5,997 nt of DNA from Patescibacteria group bacterium. GTDB lineage: Bacteria > Patescibacteriota > Minisyncoccia > Minisyncoccales > GWA2-46-15. The stretch spans positions 1 to 5,997 of the forward strand of contig JAHIOR010000044.1 of assembly GCA_018895125.1 (NCBI GenBank), given 5' to 3'. Positions 1 through 5,648 of this stretch are shown here, in pieces. The translations under genes were made by a program, and so were the position numbers. The notes under the pieces are model-generated. The model saw only the letters and a list, made by a program, of their open reading frames with translations. It was not told where the DNA came from and ran no database searches. Positions within the stretch are counted from its first letter, which is position 1. Each line of letters starts with the position of its first letter.

Positions 1-1
1 A

Positions 2-364
2 GCTACTTGTATAATAATAACCATTATTGTTTTAGTTATTGCCTTGGTCGGAGTAATTTTAGCTTATCAATACTACGGGCTCGGGCCAAGAATATTTAAA
101 AATGAAGTTATAAATCAAGAAATTTCAGAAAAGGAGGCCATTGATCTTATACATAATCTTCCAGAGGTAAAAGAATGGTTAGCACTTTTCACAGGGCCTG
201 GAGGGACTAGCCCAATCACTGGTGGTAGGCCAGCGATTGAAATAGATAGTAAATCAGCTGAAGAGTATACTATTCATGTTTACGAGGCTTTATCTGACCA
301 TACGGCTACTTTTAATTGGTATAGTATTAATTTAAAAACCAGAGAAATTAAACCCATATTTTAG
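2..364 (+). CDS. Membrane-anchored hypothetical protein, 5' end missing
   Basis: The reading frame is open to the left edge of the window, so the N-terminus is cut off; 120 residues are visible before the TAA stop. A TTG at 44 could be read as a start, but it falls inside an uninterrupted hydrophobic run, so it is not the true start. The visible part begins with a transmembrane helix (residues about 3-22, rich in Ile, Val and Leu). A soluble tail of about 95 residues follows, with an EKEAIDLIHNLPEVKEWL helix, a glycine-rich turn (GPGGTSPITGG) and alternating beta-like segments ending in NWYSINLKTREIKPIF. Small proteins with this N-terminal anchor and tail are common in Parcubacteria genomes from memory; the helix-plus-strands layout is PepSY-like, which is inference only. 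The tail is probably outside the cytoplasm. It lies 28 bases ahead of the zinc-ribbon gene on the same strand. Function unknown. Confidence 0.8.
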   Translation, partial: ATCIIITIIVLVIALVGVILAYQYYGLGPRIFKNEVINQEISEKEAIDLIHNLPEVKEWLALFTGPGGTSPITGGRPAIEIDSKSAEEYTIHVYEALSDHTATFNWYSINLKTREIKPIF

Positions 365-392
365 AGTCTAATTATTATTAAATCCCAATAGC

Positions 393-722
393 ATGCAAGC
401 TCAGCCAGCTTTTTATAAGTGCCCTGTTTGCGGTAGCATTATTACTGAAATTAAATATCTCAGCGGCAATACCATAGGTGCTGTTTTCTTTTCTGATGCT
501 TATCTAGAAGCGCCAATGATGCCTCCTTACGGCATAACCTATATTGGTTGTACTAATTGCGGCGAGGTTTTTTTATCGGTTCCTAACGAAGTTAAGATCG
601 GGGGAGAAGAGGCTCAAAAAGCTCTTGAGGGAGCTAGCCAAATGATAGCTCAGTTGCAAAACATTGTTGAAACAGAAAAGGAAAATATTGAGGCCAAGAA
701 AGCAGAGTTTTTTAAAATTTAA
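393..722 (+). CDS. Small zinc-ribbon protein of unknown function
   Basis: This 109-residue protein starts at an ATG. It carries two CxxCG knuckles, CPVCG (Cys10, Cys13) and CTNCG (Cys53, Cys56), separated by 39 residues; this spacing and sequence suggest one zinc ion in a zinc-ribbon fold. The stretch between the knuckles has an unusual Met/Pro turn (EAPMMPPYG). The last 40 residues (about 70-109) are charged and alanine-rich and should form one long helix, possibly a coiled coil used for dimerisation. I do not recognise a family. Zinc ribbons of this size can bind nucleic acid or a protein partner, but nothing here distinguishes these. No Shine-Dalgarno sequence precedes the ATG. It ends 10 bases before the Nif3-like gene, which suggests co-transcription. 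Confidence 0.8.
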   Translation: MQAQPAFYKCPVCGSIITEIKYLSGNTIGAVFFSDAYLEAPMMPPYGITYIGCTNCGEVFLSVPNEVKIGGEEAQKALEGASQMIAQLQNIVETEKENIEAKKAEFFKI

Positions 723-732
723 AAATATTATT

Positions 733-1512
733 ATGGTTAAACGAGATCAACTAATAAAATTTATTTATCAAACTATCGGGAGGGAACTTTTGGCCAAGGC
801 GCTTAAAGTTGATGAAGTTGCCAATGGAGTTCAAGTTCTTGGAAAAGAAAACGTCAACAAGCTTGCTTTAGGAGTTAGCTGTAACGAAGAATTCTTAAAA
901 GAAGCAGTTAAAAGAGGAGCTGATTTTTGTATTTTTCATCACGGTTTTGATCCAAGAGTTTTTAAATCGCGCCTCCCTTTATCAGCCCAGAAGCAGTTAG
1001 CATTAATTTTCAAGAATGATTTAACCATTGCCGGCTTTCATTTTGCCCTAGATAGTCACCCGGTAATTGGCAATAATGCCACGATTATAAAAAGGCTTGG
1101 GGCCAAGATTGCCAGCTCTTTTTGGGAGGAGGGTTGGGGCTATGTAGCTAAGTTTCCCAAACCTGTAGATGTTAGAGAGCTACATAAAAAATGCCAAAAG
1201 CTTTTTGATCACGACGTTTTGGCAGTCTTTTCAGACTCCAAGAAAGTTAAAGTTATTGGCGTGGTTTCAGGCTCAGCCAAACCTGGAGTTCAGCAATTGG
1301 TGGAAATGGAAGAAAAAGGAGTTGAACTTTTCATTACTGGCGAGCCTTCAGAATCAGCTCCTCACAAGCTGGTTGAATCTGGAATCAGCTATTTTACCGG
1401 TGGCCATTACAATACCGAAGTTTTTGGCGTTCAGGAACTGGGCAAGAAGATAAAAACCAGATTCGGCAAAAACCTCAAAGTTGAATTTATTGATATTCCT
1501 AATGTAATTTAA
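733..1512 (+). CDS. Nif3-like dinuclear metal-centre protein (YbgI/DUF34 family)
   Basis: The 259-residue product is a full-length member of the Nif3/YbgI (DUF34, GTP cyclohydrolase I type 2-like) family; E. coli YbgI has 247 residues. The metal ligands are recognisable: His69-His70 in FCIFHHGF, Asp107 in FHFALDSH, and His225 and Glu229 in GGHYNTEVFG. Their spacing (38 residues from the first His to Asp, 4 from His to Glu) matches the E. coli protein. The N-terminal NGVQVLG segment is also typical. Family members form toroidal hexamers with a two-metal site; their physiological role is unsettled, with roles in metal handling or metabolite repair proposed. The ATG at 733 was chosen over an in-frame TTG at 664, because the TTG would add 23 basic residues absent from the family and overlap the zinc-ribbon gene by 59 bases. 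No Shine-Dalgarno sequence is visible. Confidence 0.93.
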   Translation: MVKRDQLIKFIYQTIGRELLAKALKVDEVANGVQVLGKENVNKLALGVSCNEEFLKEAVKRGADFCIFHHGFDPRVFKSRLPLSAQKQLALIFKNDLTIAGFHFALDSHPVIGNNATIIKRLGAKIASSFWEEGWGYVAKFPKPVDVRELHKKCQKLFDHDVLAVFSDSKKVKVIGVVSGSAKPGVQQLVEMEEKGVELFITGEPSESAPHKLVESGISYFTGGHYNTEVFGVQELGKKIKTRFGKNLKVEFIDIPNVI

Positions 1513-1523
1513 CTTCGCAAACT

Positions 1524-1577
1524 ATGAAATCTATTGTCTTATGTGGAAGTGGTCGTTTCTCCCGAGATGCTTTTTAG
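1524..1577 (+). pseudogene. Possible 17-codon stump of a lost gene
   Basis: Eleven bases after the Nif3-like stop there is an ATG followed by 17 codons reading MKSIVLCGSGRFSRDAF and then TAG. A short hydrophobic strand followed by CGSxRF is how many nucleoside 2-deoxyribosyltransferase-like proteins begin, from memory. Here the frame stops at once and the following codons contain further stops. I read it as the surviving 5' end of a gene that once followed the Nif3-like gene and whose remainder was lost, perhaps when the toxin-antitoxin cassette arrived. It could equally be a chance match or a short peptide; seventeen residues are too few to be sure. Confidence 0.3.
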
Positions 1578-1602
1578 CTTGAGTTATGAGTAATAACGAG
1601 CT
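1576..1602. repeat. Imperfect dyad upstream of the toxin promoter
   Basis: GTTAT (1583-1587) and ATAAC (1593-1597) form a 5-bp stem with a 5-base loop. It is flanked by AGCT at 1576-1579 and 1599-1602, which can also pair. The same bases read as a direct repeat AGCTTGA at 1576-1582 and 1599-1605. The second copy runs into the -35 box, so this may be an operator arm of the toxin-antitoxin promoter. It lacks a following T-run and is a poor terminator candidate for the upstream genes. Confidence 0.3.
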
Positions 1603-1630
1603 TGACAATGTATCATGTAGTATATACAAT
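1602..1630 (+). promoter_or_regulatory. Near-consensus sigma-70 promoter of the toxin-antitoxin pair
   Basis: A perfect -35 box TTGACA (1602-1607), a 17-base spacer and a -10 box TACAAT (1625-1630, five of six matches) form the best promoter in the window. Transcription should begin at about 1636-1639, while the toxin ATG is at 1639, so the mRNA is expected to have no leader or nearly none. The -10 region overlaps the perfect palindrome GTATATAC (1620-1627), and TGTAT/ATACA half sites lie at 1609-1613 and 1624-1628. Repressor bound there would block RNA polymerase, as expected for autoregulation by the ribbon-helix-helix antitoxin. Confidence 0.75.
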
Positions 1631-1638
1631 GAATTAAG

Positions 1639-1929
1639 ATGATAATTTTAAATAAACCAATTAGATTCAATTGGGACAAGAGTAACTCCGGTAAAAATTG
1701 GACAGGGCACAAAGTGGCCGATCAGGAATGCGAAGAAGTGTTCTTTGATAACGGCAAGAAAATACTTAAAGATCTTTTGCATTCGGGAAAGGAAGAAAGA
1801 TATATTCTTTTGGGTAAAACAAAACAACAACGATTATTATTTATAGTTTTTACTACCAGAGGCGTGAAAGTTCGCGTAATTTCAGCCCGTGACATAAATA
1901 AAAAAGAAAATAAATTATATCATGGATAA
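1639..1929 (+). CDS. brnT: BrnT-family toxin (ribonuclease) of a type II toxin-antitoxin system
   Basis: The 96-residue product has the BrnT layout. An N-terminal FNWDKSNSGKNWTGH motif (residues 10-24) matches the family's F-x-W-D-x-x-K-x-x-x-N-x-x-x-H signature. An acidic EEVFFD segment (32-37) is followed by RYILLGKT and the strand pair LLFIVFTTRG, and the protein ends with VRVISARDINKKENKLY (79-94). Known BrnT proteins are small RelE-fold ribonucleases that cut RNA, halt translation, and are neutralised by a DNA-binding antitoxin. Length and all landmark residues are normal, so it appears intact. The gene comes first, toxin before antitoxin, as is usual for brnTA. It overlaps the antitoxin gene by 8 bases, implying translational coupling. 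The ATG follows the promoter so closely that no ribosome binding site fits; translation is probably leaderless. Confidence 0.9.
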   Translation: MIILNKPIRFNWDKSNSGKNWTGHKVADQECEEVFFDNGKKILKDLLHSGKEERYILLGKTKQQRLLFIVFTTRGVKVRVISARDINKKENKLYHG

Positions 1930-2185
1930 AAAATTAAAAATTCCAAAATTTAGAACCGAGAATCAAGAAAGGGTTTTCTGGTCAAAAGCCAATTTAGCCG
2001 ATCATTTTAAACCGGCGGATTTTGAATCGATTTCTTTTCCAAACCTTAAACCGACCTCTAGGCCGATTTCTATCAGATTGCCGGAATATTTATTGGTTCG
2101 TCTTAAAGAGCAGGCGAATGAGTTGGATATCCCTTATCAATCGCTTATTAAAAAATATCTTGCTCAAGGAGTGTCGCAAAAATAA
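1922..2185 (+). CDS. CopG/BrnA-type ribbon-helix-helix antitoxin
   Basis: This 87-residue protein is the antitoxin partner of the BrnT-like toxin. The N-terminal IPKFRTENQERVFWSKANLADHF (residues 7-29) is characteristic of the CopG-type antitoxins paired with BrnT (Pfam family PF12441 from memory) and is likely the part that wraps the toxin. The C-terminal ribbon-helix-helix domain spans about 47-84: a basic strand RPISIRLP that contacts operator DNA, then helix EYLLVRLKEQANELD, the turn IPYQS, and helix LIKKYLAQG. Such proteins dimerise, bind palindromes in their own promoter and repress the operon, best when in complex with the toxin. The ATG lies inside the last codons of the toxin gene. 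I name it CopG/BrnA-type because the classical BrnA family (PF14384) has a different N-terminus. Confidence 0.9.
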   Translation: MDKKLKIPKFRTENQERVFWSKANLADHFKPADFESISFPNLKPTSRPISIRLPEYLLVRLKEQANELDIPYQSLIKKYLAQGVSQK

Positions 2186-2247
2186 AAACCGGAAAGCTAA
2201 TTATTGGAGAACGGCGGTTGATTTTACCAAGTTTTGTAAAAAGGGTG

Positions 2248-2279
2248 TTTCAATTCAGAAACTAATTTTCGTATTGAAA
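2248..2279. repeat. Inverted repeat ahead of dnaG
   Basis: TTTCAAT (2248-2254) and ATTGAAA (2273-2279) are perfect 7-base inverted repeats around an 18-base spacer, ending 13 bases before the dnaG ATG. The 107-base gap between the antitoxin and dnaG has no convincing -35/-10 pair, although a dnaG-rpoD promoter is expected here unless the genes are read from the toxin promoter. The repeat could be an operator or an mRNA hairpin near the start codon. The arms are AT-rich, so chance is possible. Confidence 0.3.
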
Positions 2280-2292
2280 TGAAAAGATTATC

Positions 2293-4143
2293 ATGACGTC
2301 TTCTCCGATTGATGACATTAAAGCCAGGCTGGATATAGTGGAGGTCATTTCCAGCTATATTAAGTTGCAGAAAGCCGGTGCCAATTACCGGGCGGTTTGT
2401 CCTTTTCACAGCGAAAAGAGTCCAAGCTTTTTTGTTTCGCCAGCCAGGCAAATTTGGCATTGTTTCGGATGTAATTCCGGTGGGGACGTGTTTGGGTTTG
2501 TCAAACAGATTGAAGGCATTGAATTTGGAGACGCATTAAAGATTTTAGCCCAGAAAGCCGGAGTTGAATTAAAGCCTTTTAGGCCTGAGTTTAAAGAATT
2601 GGCAACAGAGAGAACCAGGCTTTATGAGGCTACAGAGTTAGCAACCAGTTTTTTTGAAAAGCAGCTGGAAGCTAGCGCCGCCGGTAAAAAAGCCAAAGAC
2701 TATTTATTGGGCCGGGGTATTAGCGAGGACTCAATCAAAAAATGGCGCTTGGGATATTCACCCGATACCTGGCAGGGGCTGATTGATTTTTTATCTGGTC
2801 GGGGCTTTAAAAACGCGGAGGTTGAAAAAGCCGGTTTGGCCATTAAAAAAGACAGCGGTGGCCATTATGATCGTTTCCGGGGTCGGATCATGTTTCCGAT
2901 CTTTGACCTGAATTCCCAAATCATTGGTTTTGGGGGCCGGGTAGTTGGGCGTCCCGGTGCCGAAGTTGTCGAGATTGAAACCGGGACCCGTGTCCAAGCC
3001 ATAAAGGGCTCGGGACAAAAAGGCAGAGTCTCAACGGAAGACAATATCGGCATTGGGACGGCCAAATATATTAACACTCCCTCGACCATTCTTTACGACA
3101 AATCCAGAACCCTTTACGGTTTAGACAAAGCCAAAGTTGAAGTTAGGAAAAAAGATACTTGCATTTTAGTTGAAGGCTATACGGACGTTATCTTATCCAG
3201 CCAATCGGGAATTGAAAACGTGGCTGCAGTTTCAGGCACTGCCTTAACTCCGTTGCAGTTAAAGATTTTGAGAAGATACACGGAAAACCTTTTGATTTCT
3301 TTTGATATGGATTTGGCCGGGGATTCAGCTACCAAGCGGGGCATTAATTTGGCTTTAAACCAGGGCTTTAATATTAAAGTAGTGACTTTACCCGAAGGCA
3401 AGGACGCGGCTGACCTGATTCTTAAATCAATCAAGAGCTGGGAAGAATCCATTGAAAAAGCAAAATCAATCCTTGAATTTTACTTTGAAACCACCCTAAA
3501 GAAGTTGGATAAAAAAGAGATTGAAGGCAAAAAGGAAATTTCCAAGATTCTTTTGCCAATAATCAAAAGAATTCCCAATAAGATTGAACAGACTTTTTGG
3601 CTGCAGCGCCTTTCTAATGAAATTCAGGTTAAAGAAGAAGACTTAATTATTGAATTAGCCAAGACAAAATCAGAAGAAGAGGTCTTAGGATTGGAGCCTG
3701 AAGAAACTATTAATTTGCCTTTAAAAACAAGAAAAGAACTGCTAGAAGAAAGGTTGTTGATTCTGGTTTTAAGCGATCGCCAGAATTTAGAAAAAGTAAC
3801 CGCTGAAGATTTAGAGATGCTACCCTCAAATATCAGCCAGATTATTCGAGTTTATCAGCAAGCTAAGGACAGCGAAACTGCTTTTAAAAAACTTAAATCA
3901 GAAGAAAAGAAAACAGTTGATTATCTTTTACTCAAGGCAGAAATGCTTCAAGAACTTTCAAAAAAGGACCAAGATATTGATTTTTTAGACTGTTTGAGGG
4001 AAATTAAGAATATGCAGATTAAAGCAGACTTAGAGCTGCTTTCCCAGGATTTGAGGGCAGCTGAATTTAAAAAAGACGCTAAAGTTATCACCACTCTGGT
4101 TGAAAAATTCAATCAGCTAGTTAAGAAACTTTCCAAAGATTAA
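2293..4143 (+). CDS. dnaG: DNA primase DnaG
   Basis: The 616-residue protein is bacterial replicative primase, which makes the RNA primers at the fork. The N-terminal CHC2 zinc-binding domain has Cys36, His39, Cys57 and Cys60 (CPFH...CFGC). The RNA polymerase core follows, with DRFRGRIMFPIFD (193-205), IGFGGRV (211-217), AKYINTPST (257-265) and SRTLYGLDKAK. The Toprim metal-binding residues are Glu294 in EGYTDVI and Asp338/Asp340 in FDMDLAG; the usual FDGD glycine is Met339. The GKDAADLI motif (369-376) closes the core. Residues from about 470 on form the helicase-binding region, rich in Lys and Glu and poorly conserved. The protein is longer than E. coli DnaG (581), partly because of an insertion at about 219-255. 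An in-frame stop at 2275-2277 limits any upstream start. No clear Shine-Dalgarno sequence is present. rpoD follows after 20 bases. Confidence 0.97.
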   Translation: MTSSPIDDIKARLDIVEVISSYIKLQKAGANYRAVCPFHSEKSPSFFVSPARQIWHCFGCNSGGDVFGFVKQIEGIEFGDALKILAQKAGVELKPFRPEFKELATERTRLYEATELATSFFEKQLEASAAGKKAKDYLLGRGISEDSIKKWRLGYSPDTWQGLIDFLSGRGFKNAEVEKAGLAIKKDSGGHYDRFRGRIMFPIFDLNSQIIGFGGRVVGRPGAEVVEIETGTRVQAIKGSGQKGRVSTEDNIGIGTAKYINTPSTILYDKSRTLYGLDKAKVEVRKKDTCILVEGYTDVILSSQSGIENVAAVSGTALTPLQLKILRRYTENLLISFDMDLAGDSATKRGINLALNQGFNIKVVTLPEGKDAADLILKSIKSWEESIEKAKSILEFYFETTLKKLDKKEIEGKKEISKILLPIIKRIPNKIEQTFWLQRLSNEIQVKEEDLIIELAKTKSEEEVLGLEPEETINLPLKTRKELLEERLLILVLSDRQNLEKVTAEDLEMLPSNISQIIRVYQQAKDSETAFKKLKSEEKKTVDYLLLKAEMLQELSKKDQDIDFLDCLREIKNMQIKADLELLSQDLRAAEFKKDAKVITTLVEKFNQLVKKLSKD

Positions 4144-4163
4144 TTTTAAAAAAAACTTAAATC

Positions 4164-5315
4164 ATGGCAACTTCGAAAAAATCAAAGAAGAAGAAACCGG
4201 TTAAGAAGAAAAAGCCGGCCAAGAAAGTTAAAAAAACCAAGAAAGTTCGCCAGGGCAAGGTTTTTGTTAAAGAAAAAGTTAATGAGCTTTTAGCTAAAAG
4301 CAAGGAACGCGGCTTTATTACCTATGACGAAATCCTGCATTATTTTCCCGATGTGGAAAGAGATATCAAGGGCGTTGAAAGTTTTTATCAAACTTTGGCA
4401 AGCTTGGGTATTGAGTTAAAAGAGGCTCAGGAATATTTAAATGTTAGTAAATCCAAGGTTAAGGCTCAGAAAACATCTTTTTCTTCCAAATCAGATCCGA
4501 TCCAACTTTATTTAAAAGAAATTGGTCGGGTTTCCTTTTTAACTCCGGATGAGGAAAAAGATCTGGCCAGAAAGATTGAGAAGGGAGACGAGGAAGCTAA
4601 AAAAAGACTGGCTCAGGCCAATTTAAGGCTGGTGGTTTCAATTGCCAAGAAATACATTGGCCGTTCTCCCAACCTGACTTTTCTGGATTTAATTCAAGAA
4701 GGCAATTTAGGATTGTTTAGGGCAGTAGAAAAGTTTGACTGGAGAAAAGGTTACAAGTTTTCTACCTATGCAACTTGGTGGATCAGGCAAGCTATTACTC
4801 GCGCTTTAGCTGATCAGGCCAGGACAATAAGAATTCCGGTTCATATGGTGGAAACAATTTCCAAATATGCCAAGGCCAAGAAAAGACTATTGCAGGACTT
4901 GGGAAGAGAACCGATTCCAGAAGAGATTTCTTCGGAAATGGGCATTCCTTTAGCCAAGGTTTATCATTTAATGAAGATTTCCCAGGATACGGTTTCTTTG
5001 GAAACTCCGGTTGGCCAGGATGACGAAGACAGCGTTTTGTCTGAATTTATCGAAGATCTGAAAGAGATTCCGCCAAATATTATGGCGGCTCGGACTCTTT
5101 TAAGGGAAAGGCTGCAGAGCATTTTAGTTGATCTGACTCCAAGAGAGCAGAAAATCTTGGCAATGAGATTTGGTTTAAAAGACGGCATTAGCCATACTCT
5201 TGAGGAGATTGGCAAAGAGTTTGGCGTGACTAGGGAAAGAATCAGGCAGATTGAAGCCAAGGCTTTGGAAAGAATCAGAGAACACAAGAATCTAAAGAAG
5301 CTCAAGGGTTATTAA
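4164..5315 (+). CDS. rpoD: Principal RNA polymerase sigma factor (sigma-70/RpoD)
   Basis: The 383-residue product is the housekeeping sigma factor, which directs core RNA polymerase to -35/-10 promoters. The order is: a lysine-rich tail (16 lysines in the first 30 residues), a region 1.1-like domain (about 33-85), region 1.2 from DPIQLYLKEIGR (111-122), region 2 including NLRLVVSIAKKYIGR and the -10-melting segment YKFSTYATWWIRQAITRA (197-214), region 3 (about 225-295, with the 3.2 finger near 280-300), and region 4 with LTPREQKILAMRFGL and the -35 helix VTRERIRQIEAKALERIR (355-372). It lacks the large non-conserved insert found in E. coli sigma-70, hence the short length. The near-consensus promoter found elsewhere in the window fits this DNA-binding set. 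It follows dnaG by 20 AT-rich bases, as in the macromolecular synthesis operon; no rpsU is present. Confidence 0.97.
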   Translation: MATSKKSKKKKPVKKKKPAKKVKKTKKVRQGKVFVKEKVNELLAKSKERGFITYDEILHYFPDVERDIKGVESFYQTLASLGIELKEAQEYLNVSKSKVKAQKTSFSSKSDPIQLYLKEIGRVSFLTPDEEKDLARKIEKGDEEAKKRLAQANLRLVVSIAKKYIGRSPNLTFLDLIQEGNLGLFRAVEKFDWRKGYKFSTYATWWIRQAITRALADQARTIRIPVHMVETISKYAKAKKRLLQDLGREPIPEEISSEMGIPLAKVYHLMKISQDTVSLETPVGQDDEDSVLSEFIEDLKEIPPNIMAARTLLRERLQSILVDLTPREQKILAMRFGLKDGISHTLEEIGKEFGVTRERIRQIEAKALERIREHKNLKKLKGY

Positions 5316-5320
5316 TCAGG

Positions 5321-5345
5321 CTATTTAGTATTAAATAGGGCTTTT
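5321..5345 (+). terminator. Possible weak intrinsic terminator after rpoD
   Basis: CTATTTA (5321-5327) and TAAATAG (5332-5338) form a perfect 7-bp stem with a GTAT loop, six bases after the rpoD stop, followed by GG and CTTTT. Position and symmetry suggest termination of dnaG-rpoD, but the stem is AT-rich and the T-run is only four long and offset. Confidence 0.4.
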
Positions 5346-5428
5346 CAAAACCACTGATTTGGGTTACTCTGTTAAAAGAGATAAAGGGTTCTTTAAAAAA
5401 TCAACAATATTCCGCAGTAGCTCAACGG

Positions 5429-5452
5429 GTTGAAAACACGTTTGTTTTTAAC
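5429..5452. repeat. 10-bp hairpin inside tRNA-like copy A
   Basis: GTTGAAAACA (5429-5438) pairs with TGTTTTTAAC (5443-5452) around a CGTT tetraloop, with one G-T wobble. It takes over the D-arm/anticodon territory of copy A, so it competes with any tRNA fold. No T-run follows, so it does not look like an intrinsic terminator. Confidence 0.6.
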
Positions 5453-5465
5453 GGGCGATTGCTTA

Positions 5466-5479
5466 TTTTGAATTCAAAA
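5466..5479. repeat. Perfect 14-base palindrome
   Basis: TTTTGAATTCAAAA is fully self-complementary and lies where copy A should have its T arm, 10 bases before the intact tRNA-Asn. As double-stranded DNA it could bind a dimeric protein. Its core words recur in the downstream hairpin at 5630-5659 (TTGAATTTTG and CAAAATTCAA). Confidence 0.6.
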
Positions 5480-5488
5480 CTACTGAGC

Positions 5489-5561
5489 TCCGATGTAGCT
5501 CAATTGGTAGAGCGACTCCCTGTTAAGGAGTGGGTTGCAGGTTCGAGTCCTGCCATCGGAG
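5489..5561 (+). tRNA. tRNA-Asn (anticodon GTT)
   Basis: All four arms pair. The acceptor is TCCGATG (5489-5495) with CATCGGA (5554-5560). The D arm is GCTC/GAGC (5498-5501, 5510-5513) around AATTGGTA. The anticodon stem is ACTCC/GGAGT (5515-5519, 5527-5531), with loop CTGTTAA and anticodon GTT at 5522-5524. The T arm is GCAGG/CCTGC (5537-5541, 5549-5553) with loop TTCGAGT. The variable loop GGGTT and discriminator G5561 are normal for Asn. The bases after the discriminator are CCCA, not CCA, so the 3' CCA must be added by the CCA-adding enzyme. It is the only intact tRNA in the window. No promoter is obvious just upstream, so it may be read from further 5' and cut out by processing. Confidence 0.96.
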
Positions 5562-5574
5562 CCCAGAAGTTTTG

Positions 5575-5648
5575 TCTATTGTAAAATCGCCCGGGAAGTG
5601 CGCCTCCCTGTTAAGGAGTGGGTTGTAGGCTTGAATTTTGCCTTTAGA
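5575..5648 (+). pseudogene. Degenerate tRNA-Asn-like copy C with intact anticodon loop
   Basis: CTCCCTGTTAAGGAGTGGGTTG (5604-5625) repeats the anticodon arm and variable loop of the intact tRNA-Asn exactly, including the GTT anticodon (5610-5612). A T arm GTAGG-CTTGAAT-TTTGC follows (5625-5641) and still closes, but with three G-T wobbles. The acceptor would be TCTATTG (5575-5581) with CTTTAGA (5642-5648): five pairs and two T-T mismatches. The D arm shrinks to CGC/GCG (5588-5590, 5600-5602). Positions 8-9 still read TA. It is most likely a decaying duplicate; a divergent tRNA-like RNA with some retained role cannot be excluded. Confidence 0.55.

Larger units (their letters stand above)
5411..5487 (+). 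pseudogene. Degenerate tRNA-Asn-like copy A
   Basis: The sequence starts with TCCGCAG TA GCTCAACGG, a standard 5' end of a bacterial tRNA-Asn (acceptor strand, positions 8-9, start of D arm). The 3' end CTACTGA (5480-5486) pairs with five of the seven acceptor bases, G5487 sits as discriminator, and the length of 77 is right for a tRNA. Inside, the fold is lost: there is no GAGC to close the D arm, the anticodon area reads GTTTTTAACGGGCGATTG instead of the expected CTGTTAACCGATTGG, and the T arm is replaced by a palindrome. It is not a working tRNA. It is either a decayed tandem copy of tRNA-Asn or the 5' piece of an interrupted one. Confidence 0.55.

Noticed and set aside
44..364. First gene starting at the TTG at 44
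   Set aside because: The frame stays open to position 2 and the TTG falls inside a transmembrane helix, so the gene is truncated by the window edge.
664..732. TTG start giving the Nif3-like protein 23 extra basic residues
   Set aside because: It overlaps the zinc-ribbon gene by 59 bases and adds a segment not seen in the family; the ATG at 733 gives the expected N-terminus.
2247..2279. CRISPR-like repeat (GTTTCAAT ... ATTGAAA)
   Set aside because: There is only one unit and no spacer series; it is listed as a simple inverted repeat ahead of dnaG.
2022..2282. 86-codon frame overlapping the antitoxin
   Set aside because: It is a shifted-frame shadow of the ribbon-helix-helix antitoxin gene, with no family resemblance.
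2186..2292. Sigma-70 promoter for dnaG-rpoD
   Set aside because: Candidates such as TTCAAT with TATTGA at 17-base spacing match too few consensus bases to claim.
5383..5400. AAAG-GGTT-CTTT hairpin followed by A-run as a terminator
   Set aside because: The homopolymer is A on the + strand, and the short stem is too weak to act as a terminator for anything known on the minus strand.
5420..5452. Integron attC site suggested by GCTCAAC and GTT...AAC words
   Set aside because: GCTCAAC fits RYYYAAC, but no matching GTTRRRY partner exists, no cassette gene or integrase is near, and the words are explained by the tRNA D arm.
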